A DNA stretch of 64,000 nucleotides from Tenacibaculum soleae (GCF_001693415.1 NZ_MAKX01000001.1:186300-250299); one strand, 5' to 3'; positions 44,497 to 53,166 are shown, counted from the stretch's first letter. A program made the numbers and translations. The notes: a model not told the origin generated them from the sequence alone.

Positions 44497-47175
44497 TTAG
44501 TTTATAGTCCATGATATATAATACATTGAACCTATTAATCCTGATCCAGGTGCAACAACATATTCTTTTGTTGTTAAATTAGTACCTCCAACTTTAATTA
44601 CCGATTTTAATGATGGTATTCTATAATTCATTTGTGCATCTAACACTGTTCTACTTTCAACATTACCACTTAAGAAAGCTGATTGCCATAAAAACTCATT
44701 TTGCCACCTTGCATTAATATTAAATCCAAAATTATTAAATAAATTATCGTTTCCAAACATTAACTTCACTTGGTGCTCTGGAGTATTGAATCCTGGCTGA
44801 AATTCTAAATCTTCTTCCTGATCAAAAACTAGCTTACTTAAAGTGTAATTTAATCCTAAATTAAATGCTTTAAAAACTTTAGTATTCAATCCTATTCCTA
44901 TTCCATATGACTCTACATTTGCTGTTGTATTTGAATTTATCGCAAAACCTGTTGCATCAAAAGGTTTACCATCAGCGCCAATCATAATTGAATTACCATA
45001 ATTGGGTACTAAAACATTTTTAGTTGCTACAAAATTATCATATTGATTATAATAACCATTTACATCTAACTCTAAAATATTAGTATCACTTAAATTTACA
45101 ATACTTCTATAACCTAATTCATATGAAGATACTTTTTCAGGTTTTATAGGCGTAGGGTCTACACTAACAAAACCTCCTGCACCTAATACAAATGCTTTTT
45201 CAAAAACATCTGCTCCAGTAATCTCACTGGTTGTTCCATTACTATTTAAAACCTGAGCAGAAAAGCGATCTATATTTTCTTGAGATGTACCTATTAAAAA
45301 GCTATCAGGCCCTGATCTTAAACCTAAATATTGCTCAATGGTACTTGGGGTTCTAAAACCTGTTTGATACGAAATTCTTAATATTTTGTTCTCTTTAATT
45401 GAGTAATTTAATGCTATTCTTGGTGAAAAATCACCATCAAAATTTTTAGATTTATCATAACGAACAGATCCTGTAAATTTTAAACGATCGTTTAAAAACT
45501 TTTTTTGCACTTGAGAGTATACCCCATACATGCTGGTTTTGATAGGCGCTTCTTTATCAGTAAATAATGTTCCTTGAGAATCAATAATAAATTGACGATA
45601 TGAACCTCCTATTTGAAACTCAGCCCATGTAATTAAATCTCTAAAATTATAGTTTGCATCTGCATGATAAAAACCTGTCTTATCTCTTATACCAGCACCA
45701 CCTTTAGCTATTGGCGTATCTATAACCTCGTTTAATGCTTGCTCAAAAGCACTTGTTCCTGGCTGTAATCTATTTCTATCAGCATAAGCTCTTGCTGCTG
45801 TGTCACTCCCCGGTGCCACACCCAAAATAGCTCCTGAAAATGCTGCTCCATATTCTCCAAACCAGATATTACTTGGATTATATTTTTCATTTAAAGCTAT
45901 ACCTGCAAATCGTAAGTCATGTGTTTTATCTCCTCCATTATTACCTGTATAGTAACCTCGAACAAAATAGTTTTTTCCTAAAACCTCTAACTTATGTTGC
46001 TCTACATAAAAATCTTCTTGTGAAAAACGGTTTGATGCTTGATACAAATTATTTCCTTGTGAAAAGCGAGAGTTATAAACAATTTCTAATTTTTCATTAC
46101 CCATCGGTCTATAATGTAATGACGCATCAAACTTTACTCCTTTTCCATCGTATTCATACAAATCTTTTTCAGCGTAACCTGTTCTACTAACTGTTCCAAT
46201 ACCTGGAAAAGTATAAGTAACTTCATCTCCATAAACATTTACCCCATCATAATCTGGAGTATCTATTCTATTTCCACTTTTTACAACACCTCCAACACCT
46301 GTTGTATTTGAATCATCTTCTGCGTGCCATTCTTCAGCCTTATAAGACACTAAATTAACTTTTGCAGCAAAATAGTTACTAAACTTATGAGCCATTCTAA
46401 CTCCTACATCATAAAACTGATTATTTCCTGAAGCTTTTTGGCTAATAACACCACTTTTAAAATATGCACTTATTCCATCATATTTAAAAGGATTCTTACT
46501 CCTCATCAATAAGATACCATTAAAAGCATTTGCTCCATACAAAGCTGACGAAGCTCCTGGCAATATTTCAACATCTCTAACATCCAATTCAGATAGACCG
46601 ACAACGTTACCCGCAGAAAAATTTAATGCAGGGATTGACGTTTCTACACCATCTACCAACTGAACAAATCTTGTATTATCAAAAGTAGAAAAACCTCTAG
46701 AGTTTACCGATTTAAACCCATAACTAGCTTCACGTGATGAAATTCCTTTTAAGTTTGTAACTCCATCATAAAACGACACCGAAGTATTTCTTTTTATATC
46801 GGAAATCCCCATTCTTTCAATAGTTACTGGTGATTCAATAACACGCTCAGGGGATCTAGACGCTGAAATTACAACTTCATCCAAGCTTGTATTTTCTTTT
46901 AATATAATATTTATTTCTTGATCGAGGGATATTACCTCTACAACTTCTGTTTGATACCCAAATGCTGAAACCTGAATAGAAAACGGTAGCTCTGATTTTA
47001 AAGTCAAAGTAAAATTCCCATCAACACCTGAAATTGTTTTACCTTGTAATGAATTAATTAACGCATTAGGGAAGGGTTCTAAATATTCGTCATAAACTTT
47101 TCCTGATATTGTAACTTGAGCTGACAACAAGAAACTATAAGTCACAAAAAAACCTAAAAGTAGTTTTTTAAGCAT
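44497..47175 (-). CDS. TonB-dependent outer membrane receptor, cassette B
   Basis: The 892-residue protein shares its order of parts with the cassette A receptor: signal peptide (FFVTYSFLLSAQ), carboxypeptidase regulatory-like domain with VYDEYLEPFPNALI, plug with SRGFSTFDNTRFVQLVDG and a beta-barrel ending YYISWTIN. Many segments are nearly the same as in the other receptor, such as LPGASSALYGANAFNG, so the two arose by duplication. It starts 32 bases after its own tonB-like gene, the same spacing as in cassette A. Ligand unknown. No SusD partner. Confidence 0.95.
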   Translation of the reverse strand: MLKKLLLGFFVTYSFLLSAQVTISGKVYDEYLEPFPNALINSLQGKTISGVDGNFTLTLKSELPFSIQVSAFGYQTEVVEVISLDQEINIILKENTSLDEVVISASRSPERVIESPVTIERMGISDIKRNTSVSFYDGVTNLKGISSREASYGFKSVNSRGFSTFDNTRFVQLVDGVETSIPALNFSAGNVVGLSELDVRDVEILPGASSALYGANAFNGILLMRSKNPFKYDGISAYFKSGVISQKASGNNQFYDVGVRMAHKFSNYFAAKVNLVSYKAEEWHAEDDSNTTGVGGVVKSGNRIDTPDYDGVNVYGDEVTYTFPGIGTVSRTGYAEKDLYEYDGKGVKFDASLHYRPMGNEKLEIVYNSRFSQGNNLYQASNRFSQEDFYVEQHKLEVLGKNYFVRGYYTGNNGGDKTHDLRFAGIALNEKYNPSNIWFGEYGAAFSGAILGVAPGSDTAARAYADRNRLQPGTSAFEQALNEVIDTPIAKGGAGIRDKTGFYHADANYNFRDLITWAEFQIGGSYRQFIIDSQGTLFTDKEAPIKTSMYGVYSQVQKKFLNDRLKFTGSVRYDKSKNFDGDFSPRIALNYSIKENKILRISYQTGFRTPSTIEQYLGLRSGPDSFLIGTSQENIDRFSAQVLNSNGTTSEITGADVFEKAFVLGAGGFVSVDPTPIKPEKVSSYELGYRSIVNLSDTNILELDVNGYYNQYDNFVATKNVLVPNYGNSIMIGADGKPFDATGFAINSNTTANVESYGIGIGLNTKVFKAFNLGLNYTLSKLVFDQEEDLEFQPGFNTPEHQVKLMFGNDNLFNNFGFNINARWQNEFLWQSAFLSGNVESRTVLDAQMNYRIPSLKSVIKVGGTNLTTKEYVVAPGSGLIGSMYYISWTIN

Positions 47176-47207
47176 AGTATTTAATTTAAGTTGATTTAAT
47201 TTTAATA

Positions 47208-47933
47208 TTACTCTTCTAAAGCAAAAGAAATAGGAAAACCATATTTCACTGAAATTCGTCCTCCGTCTTTTTTTGCAGGTATAAATTGAGGTAATTTAGA
47301 AACCACTCTAACAGCTTCTTGATTTAAAATCTGTCCATTTTTTGGTCCTAAAGTTTTTATATTCTTTACTTCTCCATTTTTATCAATAATAAAGCGAACC
47401 CAAACCTCTCCCTGAATAGATTCTTTAATTGCATCACTTGGGTATCTAAAATGTTTGGATATATGAGTTACCATCTCTTGATTAAAGCAATCAATTCGCT
47501 CACCTTTTTTGGCTTTTTTACATGAATTAAATAATGGTATCTTATCAACTGTACTAAATTTTGATGCTTTTCTCAGCTCTTCAGCAGATAATTTATTTTT
47601 AATATCCTTTATATTATTTTTTAACGAAATCGATTTCGTTATTTCCGAAGATTGTACGGTATTTTCTATAGAAGCCACTCCTAAATCACTAAACCCTGCT
47701 GTTTTTTGTTTTTTTACAGCTTCCCTCTTCTTCAAATAGCGCCTATTTGCAGAAACCTTTACTGTAATTTGTCTTGATTTTTTATTATTTTTATTTTTTG
47801 ATTCTTTTATAGTACACTTAGTCACACTAATACTATTTAAATCTAACTCTGCTTCTTCTGGTGACTCACAAACTTCTTGTGACATAATGCTGACAGAAAA
47901 AGAACACATTAATAACAATAAGATTTTTTTCAT
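47208..47933 (-). CDS. TonB-like energy transducer with cleavable signal, cassette B
   Basis: The 241-residue protein begins with a signal peptide (MKKILLLLMCSFSVSIMSQ) and repeats the features of the cassette A protein: CES-N-KC cysteine pair, basic NRRYLKKR stretch, FNSCKKAKKGERIDCF pair and a TonB C-terminal domain very similar to the other (GEVWVRFIIDKNG, NEAxRVVSKLP). No membrane anchor or proline-rich spacer is present. A TATCTTTG promoter box lies at 48005-47998, about 65 bases before the ATG. It pairs with the receptor gene 32 bases downstream. Confidence 0.88.
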   Translation of the reverse strand: MKKILLLLMCSFSVSIMSQEVCESPEEAELDLNSISVTKCTIKESKNKNNKKSRQITVKVSANRRYLKKREAVKKQKTAGFSDLGVASIENTVQSSEITKSISLKNNIKDIKNKLSAEELRKASKFSTVDKIPLFNSCKKAKKGERIDCFNQEMVTHISKHFRYPSDAIKESIQGEVWVRFIIDKNGEVKNIKTLGPKNGQILNQEAVRVVSKLPQFIPAKKDGGRISVKYGFPISFALEE

Positions 47934-47997
47934 AAAAAACGGGATATTACTCTATTAATAAACTATCTACAGAATAACAATTACCTAAGATAGTCTG

Positions 47998-48005
47998 CAA
48001 AGATA
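47998..48005 (-). promoter_or_regulatory. -7 box before cassette B
   Basis: On the minus strand TATCTTTG matches TAnnTTTG in the 138-base gap between the orphan tonB-like gene and cassette B. No clear TTTG -33 element is seen. Confidence 0.35.
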
Positions 48006-48071
48006 TTGCTTTATTTATTAAATAATTGAATACAACAACAAAAATAGGAAAAACCCTGTCAAATTAAACAT

Positions 48072-48734
48072 CTATTCCAACGTAAAACTCATAGGAAATG
48101 AATATAGAACTTTGACCTTAATTCCTTTTTCTTCTCCTGGTAAAAATTTAGGAAGTAACAAGACAATTCTTTTTGCTTCGTTTTTTAAAAGAACACTTTC
48201 ACTCGTACCGGTTACTTTTACGCTTGTTACAGTTCCTTTTTCGTTGATAATAAAACTCACTTTTAAATCACCTTGAATTCCTTTCTGCAAAGCTTTTTCA
48301 GGGTACCTAAAACTATTTACAATGTGGTTTTGCATTTCTTTATTAAAACAAGCTGTTTCATCTAACTCATTGTCACTACAGGAAATAAATAATGGTATTT
48401 TTTCAACAGAATCAAAAGAAATACTTTTATTTGATGCGTTTTTTAGCACTGACAACAGCTGAGTATCTAATTTACTGTCCGTTTTAAAAGTTGAAATATT
48501 ATTTGTTTTTAGACTACTACTTAAAGAAATTGCTTCATTTAAATAAACTCGTTTTTTTAAATATCTTCTTCTAGATACAACAGCAGTATTTTTGTAGGCT
48601 CTTCCTGTTTCTACTTCACACTTACTAATAGTATTTACATCTATCAAAACCTTATCTTTTGACTCACAGATTTCTTGTGAATACATTTGTTGCATCCAAA
48701 AAAAAGTGACTATAATTATCGCTAGCTTTTTCAT
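48072..48734 (-). CDS. orphan TonB-like transducer without adjacent receptor
   Basis: This 220-residue protein has a signal peptide (MKKLAIIIVTFFWMQQMYSQ) and the same arrangement as the two cassette proteins: CESKDK to SKC cysteine pair, basic SRRRYLKKR stretch, second pair FISCSDNELDETACF and a TonB C-terminal domain (YPEKALQKGIQGDLKVSFII, LLPKFLPGEEKG). It is more diverged and has no receptor gene beside it. It lies upstream of cassette B on the same strand, 138 bases away. It may be a third cassette that lost its receptor, or a regulator or decoy of the other two. Confidence 0.85.
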   Translation of the reverse strand: MKKLAIIIVTFFWMQQMYSQEICESKDKVLIDVNTISKCEVETGRAYKNTAVVSRRRYLKKRVYLNEAISLSSSLKTNNISTFKTDSKLDTQLLSVLKNASNKSISFDSVEKIPLFISCSDNELDETACFNKEMQNHIVNSFRYPEKALQKGIQGDLKVSFIINEKGTVTSVKVTGTSESVLLKNEAKRIVLLLPKFLPGEEKGIKVKVLYSFPMSFTLE

Positions 48735-48960
48735 TACATTTCTATTTTACATTAAATCAAGACTCTAATAGTTAAAACTATTCTAGCTCTCTTTAAAAAT
48801 CATAAAAAAATAATTGAACCTATTTAAACTTCTGGTAATTAAGTTTTCTTTTGGTAATTTAAACCGTGAAGTGTTATTTTTTTTCATTTTTAGGGGGAAT
48901 AAAATGTATAAAATATTGTTTTTCTTACACTTAACTTTTTAATTAAGCGTTATTAAAAAT

Positions 48961-49005
48961 AATAAAAAATCTTATAAACACAAAGAATTTATAAGATTTT
49001 TTATT
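48961..49005 (-). terminator. terminator after hflX
   Basis: Perfect 18-base arms (48961-48978 and 48988-49005, core AAAATCTTATAAA) form an AT-rich stem with a U-run on the minus strand, 25 bases past the hflX stop. Confidence 0.8.
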
Positions 49006-49029
49006 ATTTAGGTTACCAATCAATTAAAA

Positions 49030-50232
49030 TCACTCATAATTTTGATACAAAAAATCATTGTATGGAAAGCGCTGAATGTGTATTTTCTTTACTTCTTCAT
49101 ACACTTTTTCTTTAAAATTCTCTAAGTTATCTTTATTTAAAGCTGATATAAAAAGGCTCTCTTTACCTAAATCATTTATCCATGTTTTTTTCCAATCGTC
49201 AAGTGTATAATGAATTTTTGATTTTTCAGTTATCATATCATCTTCAGCAATTGTTTCATGTGTATAAGCATCTATTTTATTAAATACCATTACCACAGGT
49301 TTGTTTGCACTACCAATTTCATCTAAAATTTTATTAACCGATGCAATATGATCTTCAAAATTAGGATGACAAATATCAACCACGTGCAACAATAAGTCAG
49401 ACTCACGCACTTCGTCTAAAGTAGATTTAAATGACTCTACTAATTGAGTTGGTAATTTTCTAATAAAACCAACGGTATCTGTCATTAAAAAAGGTATATT
49501 TTTTATAACTACTTTTCGTACAGTGGTATCTAAAGTCGCAAACAGTTTGTTTTCAGCAAATACATCACTTTTACTGATAACATTCATTAATGTAGATTTA
49601 CCTACATTCGTATACCCTACTAATGAAACACGAACCATTCTTCCTCTATTTTTTCTTTGCACTGCCATTTGCTTATCAATAGTAATAAGTTTTTTCTTAA
49701 GCAATGTGATTTTATCTCTAATAATACGTCGATCTGTTTCGATCTCGGTTTCACCAGGACCTCGCATACCAATACCTCCTTTTTGCTTATCTAGGTGAGT
49801 CCACATCCTTGTTAAACGAGGTAATAAATATTGATATTGCGCTAATTCTACTTGCGCTTTTGCTGAACTTGTTTGCGCTCTACTTGCAAAGATATCGAGA
49901 ATTAAATTTGTTCTATCTAAAATCTTACAGTCTAAATAATTTTCAATATTTCTGATTTGAGCTGGAGTCAATTCGTCATCAAAAATTGCAGTACCAATAT
50001 TATGTGTTTCTATATACGCTTTTACTTCCTCTAACTTACCTGTACCTAAAAAAGTTTTTGGGTTTGGTTTTTCTAATTTCTGAACAAAACGTTTTACTGT
50101 TATTCCTCCTGCAGTTGAAGTTAAAAATTCTAATTCATCTAAAAATTCTTCAGATTGTTTTTCATCTTGATGCTGGGTTATAATACCTATTAAAACCGCC
50201 TTTTCTGATATCGCTTCTCTTGTTTCTAACAT
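49030..50232 (-). CDS. hflX: ribosome-associated GTPase HflX
   Basis: HflX is a GTPase that splits or rescues ribosomes under stress. From ATG 50232 (MLETREAISEKAVLIG) the protein has 400 residues. An upstream TTG would add three. It has the HflX N-terminal domain with GTGKLEEVKAYI, the glycine-rich GMRGPGETEIETDRR linker, G1 GYTNVGKSTLMN, G3 DTVGFIRKLP and G4 NKID. A promoter box TATTTTTG ends 6 bases before the ATG. It is a single-gene unit with a terminator. Confidence 0.96.
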   Translation of the reverse strand: MLETREAISEKAVLIGIITQHQDEKQSEEFLDELEFLTSTAGGITVKRFVQKLEKPNPKTFLGTGKLEEVKAYIETHNIGTAIFDDELTPAQIRNIENYLDCKILDRTNLILDIFASRAQTSSAKAQVELAQYQYLLPRLTRMWTHLDKQKGGIGMRGPGETEIETDRRIIRDKITLLKKKLITIDKQMAVQRKNRGRMVRVSLVGYTNVGKSTLMNVISKSDVFAENKLFATLDTTVRKVVIKNIPFLMTDTVGFIRKLPTQLVESFKSTLDEVRESDLLLHVVDICHPNFEDHIASVNKILDEIGSANKPVVMVFNKIDAYTHETIAEDDMITEKSKIHYTLDDWKKTWINDLGKESLFISALNKDNLENFKEKVYEEVKKIHIQRFPYNDFLYQNYE

Positions 50233-50238
50233 AGAATG

Positions 50239-50246
50239 CAAAAATA
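50239..50246 (-). promoter_or_regulatory. -7 box of hflX
   Basis: On the minus strand TATTTTTG fits TAnnTTTG and ends 6 bases before the ATG at 50232. A second match, TAAATTTG, lies just upstream. No good -33 element was found. Confidence 0.4.
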
Positions 50247-50268
50247 CAAATTTATCAACTTATGAAAT

Positions 50269-50822
50269 CTAAATTATTTCTGTTACTTTCTTTTTTAACT
50301 TTGGGGGTATTTCTTTTCGATCCAAGGATTTTTTTTCAATCAAAATCTATTTTCTTGGTGATGGGTGTGGCAATACAAAATATGTAGGTAAATATTCTTT
50401 ATGAGTACTAATCGTTGCTATTAAGGTTTTTCTTTCAGGCAATACTTTTGTGCGTATGCCCCTATTAAAATAATTATTTTTACATTGGTTGTTTTATTCA
50501 TCAACAGGTTATGCCATTGCGGAGCACATTCTTTCATTTGCGGTAAATCTCCTGATTTGCCTTTTCCTTGATAACAGAAACCCATAGGGATAATACCAAA
50601 ATTATTAGTATCATAAAACTGACCAACTGTAACTCCTAACCATTTTCTTAATTTTTTTCCACTAGCATCATCCCATGGAATTCAAGATTGATGAACCTTT
50701 AACCCTGGCGCTTGACCAATAATTATAATTCTTGATGTTTTATTTACAAGTACAATAGGTTTTGGATCAATACAATATTTACATATTTTACATTCCTTTA
50801 TTTTTGCTGATAAATTATTCAT
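50269..50822 (-). pseudogene. decayed uracil-DNA glycosylase family gene
   Basis: Translating the minus strand from ATG 50822 gives a protein with the family motifs SRIIIIGQAPGLKVHQS, then an in-frame TGA where the family has glycine, then IPWDDASGKKLRKWLG and FGIIPMGFCYQGKGKSGDLP. The frame shifts near 50437, after which YLPTYFVLPHPSPRK is read, followed by an in-frame TAG and EKNPWIEKK. A second frameshift near 50305 leads to PPKLKKKVTEII and a stop at 50269. In life this would be a full-length uracil excision enzyme of about 190 residues. At least two stops and two frameshifts mean it is dead unless the sequence has errors. Confidence 0.85.
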
Positions 50823-50846
50823 AGCAAAAAAATTAAAAAAGCATAA

Positions 50847-50880
50847 AAAAACACTCATTTTCCCTAAAATGAGTGTTTTT
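50847..50880 (-). terminator. terminator after the 33-residue peptide gene
   Basis: Perfect 15-base arms (core AACACTCATTTT and AAAATGAGTGTT) enclose a 4-base loop, with a U-run on the minus strand. It begins 20 bases after the peptide stop and shows the small gene has its own transcript end. Confidence 0.85.
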
Positions 50881-50899
50881 CTTCAAAACTTATGTTAAA

Positions 50900-51001
50900 T
50901 TAATGATTTATAGCATAGCCAGCAGCTTTACCAAACTCAGCTAATTGCTCAAAAATGTTTTTAAAAAAGTCTTGAATCCCCTTAAATAATTGATTTTTCA
51001 T
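50900..51001 (-). CDS. 33-residue amphipathic peptide gene
   Basis: An ATG at 51001-50999 opens a 34-codon frame to TAA at 50902-50900. The product starts MKNQLFKGIQDFFKN and ends AGYAINH. Hydrophobic residues recur every three to four positions (Leu5, Ile9, Phe12, Phe13, Ile16, Phe17, Leu20, Phe23), so it would form an amphipathic helix with near-neutral net charge. A TATATTTG promoter box lies 33 bases upstream and a perfect-stem terminator starts 20 bases downstream. I know no family for it. It could be a membrane-surface peptide, a small toxin-like or secreted peptide, or a regulator. That it is expressed is inferred from promoter and terminator. Confidence 0.6.
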   Translation of the reverse strand: MKNQLFKGIQDFFKNIFEQLAEFGKAAGYAINH

Positions 51002-51034
51002 AATTAAAAGTTATTAATTAATATTCCCTTATCA

Positions 51035-51042
51035 CAAATATA
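51035..51042 (-). promoter_or_regulatory. -7 box of the 33-residue peptide gene
   Basis: On the minus strand TATATTTG fully matches TAnnTTTG and gives a leader of roughly 30 bases before the small gene. The -33 region is only T-rich. Confidence 0.4.
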
Positions 51043-51189
51043 CAAAAACACAACCATCTAAAAAACAGGATAATAACTGTTTTATATAATTAGCTTTTAA
51101 AGATGTATAACTGGTATTTATCTTTATTGTAAACAACCAGTATACTCAAGAAACTAAACTTAGGTAACTTTTATTAAGTAAACTTAATG

Positions 51190-51220
51190 AAAAATCCTAC
51201 TTTATATAAGTAGGATTTTT
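51190..51220 (-). terminator. terminator of the helicase operon
   Basis: Perfect 13-base arms AAAAATCCTACTT and AAGTAGGATTTTT lie 33 bases past the stop of the 120-residue protein gene. Confidence 0.85.
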
Positions 51221-51252
51221 TTTGTTATTCGAAAAAGTGGTTTTTTAACTTG

Positions 51253-51615
51253 TTATAAAACTTTCACAAAATCATCAAAAGCGACATAATAAGGTTGATC
51301 TTTAAAAACAGGTGAACCAACACTTTGAGAATTAGCAATACCGATTCCTGCAAACCATATTTTAGCATGTTGTTTTTTTGCATGCTCTTTAAATGTTTCC
51401 ATCCACAATACATCGTATTCTTGTGGTGTTTGAATATTATTTGTCGTTTTTACTAAAACAAAAATGGTAGGCTCTCCTTTTTTAAACAATACAAACTGGG
51501 GATGTTTTTTAAGTTCACTATTTATAGCAACAAATTCGTATCCCATTTCTTGTAGTTTTTTTCCTACAATATTCATTCCTAAATTATGCAGTTCTTGTTT
51601 GGTAAGTGCTTGCAT
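51253..51615 (-). CDS. small conserved protein with PD-(D/E)XK nuclease-like core
   Basis: This 120-residue soluble protein belongs to a family I have seen labelled as a subunit of the sodium-translocating NADH reductase, but it has none of the flavin or Fe-S motifs of NqrF, and the true nqrF is at 53167-54483. Its order of elements, GKKLQEMGYEFVAIN, then a strand ending FVLVKTT, recalls the YraN/PD-(D/E)XK nuclease core, in which the strand reads VEVK. Here the glutamate is leucine, so any nuclease activity is doubtful. Its ATG overlaps the helicase stop (TAATG), so it is translationally coupled and may work with the helicase. Confidence 0.75.
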   Translation of the reverse strand: MQALTKQELHNLGMNIVGKKLQEMGYEFVAINSELKKHPQFVLFKKGEPTIFVLVKTTNNIQTPQEYDVLWMETFKEHAKKQHAKIWFAGIGIANSQSVGSPVFKDQPYYVAFDDFVKVL

Positions 51616-52970
51616 TATTTTTTCTTGTTTCGCATATTATAATTCTTATCTCCTCTTGTTTTTGGCTTTTTGTATTTTTTAGCAATTTCTCTACGATATG
51701 AACCTCCTTGGTTGGTTTTTTGGTTTTTTTCTTTCTTTTCATGGAAAGCTGGACCTGGAACATACTCTTGAGATGTTCTGTTTTTATTAACCTCTCTTTC
51801 TTCCTTCGGACGTTCTTCTTCTGTTAATTGCTTTGATATTTCAACTTGCTCAGGAATTTCTAACTTAGGAATCTCATAATTCATTAACTCCTCTATTCGT
51901 TGTTTTGCTTCTTGTTCTTTTTCAGTAGCAAATAAAATTGTTTTTCCTTCATGCTCTGCACGACCTGTACGACCAATTCTGTGCATGTAATTTTCAGGAA
52001 AATGTGGCGTATTAAAGTTAATTACGTGTGTAACTTCCTCTAAATCTAATCCACGTGCAATAACATCTGTAGCTATTAAAATTCTCTTTTCTCCTTTATT
52101 AAATTGTTCGATAGATCGCAATCGATAATTTTGTGTTTTATTCGAGTGAATTACACATGACTGTGATGGAAACTCTTCTTTTACACATTCAAATAATCTG
52201 TCTGCATTTCTTTTGTTATGTGCAAAAATCAATACTTTGCTGTATTCTTTTTTATCAAATAATAATTCATTTAATAAATTAACTTTGGTATAAAAATTAG
52301 GCACATCATAACTTATTTGTTTGATGTTATCTAACGGCGTACCACTAACTGCAATAAATATTTTTTTAGGCGCTGTAAAAAAATCATCAATCAAAGCTTC
52401 TACATCCTCTGTCATTGTTGCTGAAAACATGATGTTTTGACGTCGTTCAGGTAATAAATCAAAAATATTTAATAATTGAAATCTAAATCCTAAATCTAAC
52501 ATTACATCAACTTCATCAATCACCAACTTTTGAATTGACTTCATTTTTAAAACATTACTCAACGCTAAGTCATATAAACGTCCTGGTGTAGCTACAATAA
52601 TATCTGCTCCTTGAGCCACCGCTTGTTTATGCCTATTTAAAGGAATTCCTCCAAACACACCAACGGTACGTAGTGTCATAAATTCTGACAACTTTTCAAT
52701 TTCACTAACCACCTGCACTACTAACTCACGCGTTGGCACCAATACCAATACTCGTGGATGTATTTGTTTTGAAAATTTTAAATCTCTTAATATCGGTAAC
52801 ATGTACGCAAATGTTTTACCGGTACCTGTTTGTGCAATACCTACTACATCCTTACCAGATCTTATAATCGGAAAGGCTTCTTCTTGAATTGGTGTTGGGT
52901 TTACGAAACCTAATTCTTCAATTGAATTTCGTAGCGGATTTGATAAATCTAAATCTTGAAAAGTAATCAT
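51615..52970 (-). CDS. DEAD-box RNA helicase
   Basis: The 451-residue protein has the full helicase set: Q motif (FVNPTPIQEEAFP), Walker A AQTGTGKT, Walker B as DEVD (LVIDEVDVML, replacing DEAD), SAT, the C-terminal RGLDLEEVTHVIN and HRIGRTGR. A basic, glutamine- and lysine-rich tail of about 75 residues (KKEKNQKTNQGGSYRRE) probably binds RNA. Such enzymes act in ribosome assembly or RNA turnover, often in the cold. A TACCTTTG box lies at 52994-52987, 16 bases before the ATG. It shares an overlap with the 120-residue gene downstream. Confidence 0.96.
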   Translation of the reverse strand: MITFQDLDLSNPLRNSIEELGFVNPTPIQEEAFPIIRSGKDVVGIAQTGTGKTFAYMLPILRDLKFSKQIHPRVLVLVPTRELVVQVVSEIEKLSEFMTLRTVGVFGGIPLNRHKQAVAQGADIIVATPGRLYDLALSNVLKMKSIQKLVIDEVDVMLDLGFRFQLLNIFDLLPERRQNIMFSATMTEDVEALIDDFFTAPKKIFIAVSGTPLDNIKQISYDVPNFYTKVNLLNELLFDKKEYSKVLIFAHNKRNADRLFECVKEEFPSQSCVIHSNKTQNYRLRSIEQFNKGEKRILIATDVIARGLDLEEVTHVINFNTPHFPENYMHRIGRTGRAEHEGKTILFATEKEQEAKQRIEELMNYEIPKLEIPEQVEISKQLTEEERPKEEREVNKNRTSQEYVPGPAFHEKKEKNQKTNQGGSYRREIAKKYKKPKTRGDKNYNMRNKKK

Positions 52971-53061
52971 TTACAGTAATTTGCCGCAAAGGTACGCTTT
53001 ATAACTTCAAATACCATAAGTATGTTACTTTGTAAAAAACAAACTAAAATTATACGAAAAC

Positions 53062-53092
53062 AAAAAACCGACACATTGCTGTATCGGTTTTA
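53062..53092 (-). terminator. weak terminator after nqrF
   Basis: AAAACCGACAC and GTATCGGTTTT pair with one mismatch around a 6-base loop, and the minus-strand transcript ends in U residues. It lies about 75 bases past the nqrF stop. Confidence 0.5.
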
Positions 53093-53166
53093 ACTATATT
53101 ATAAAATAATCTATTTTTTATTGAAAAGATTACTTTGTCATATTTACTCGTAATGACATTGAGTTT

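Noticed and set aside
48735..48960. Possible small RNA or gene in the gap between the third tonB-like gene and the hflX terminator
   Set aside because: No open frame with plausible codon use and no clear stem with a promoter was found. It is AT-rich intergenic DNA.
51253..51615. Annotation of the 120-residue gene as NADH reductase subunit F
   Set aside because: No flavin, NADH or ferredoxin motif is present, and the complete nqrF lies at 53167-54483.
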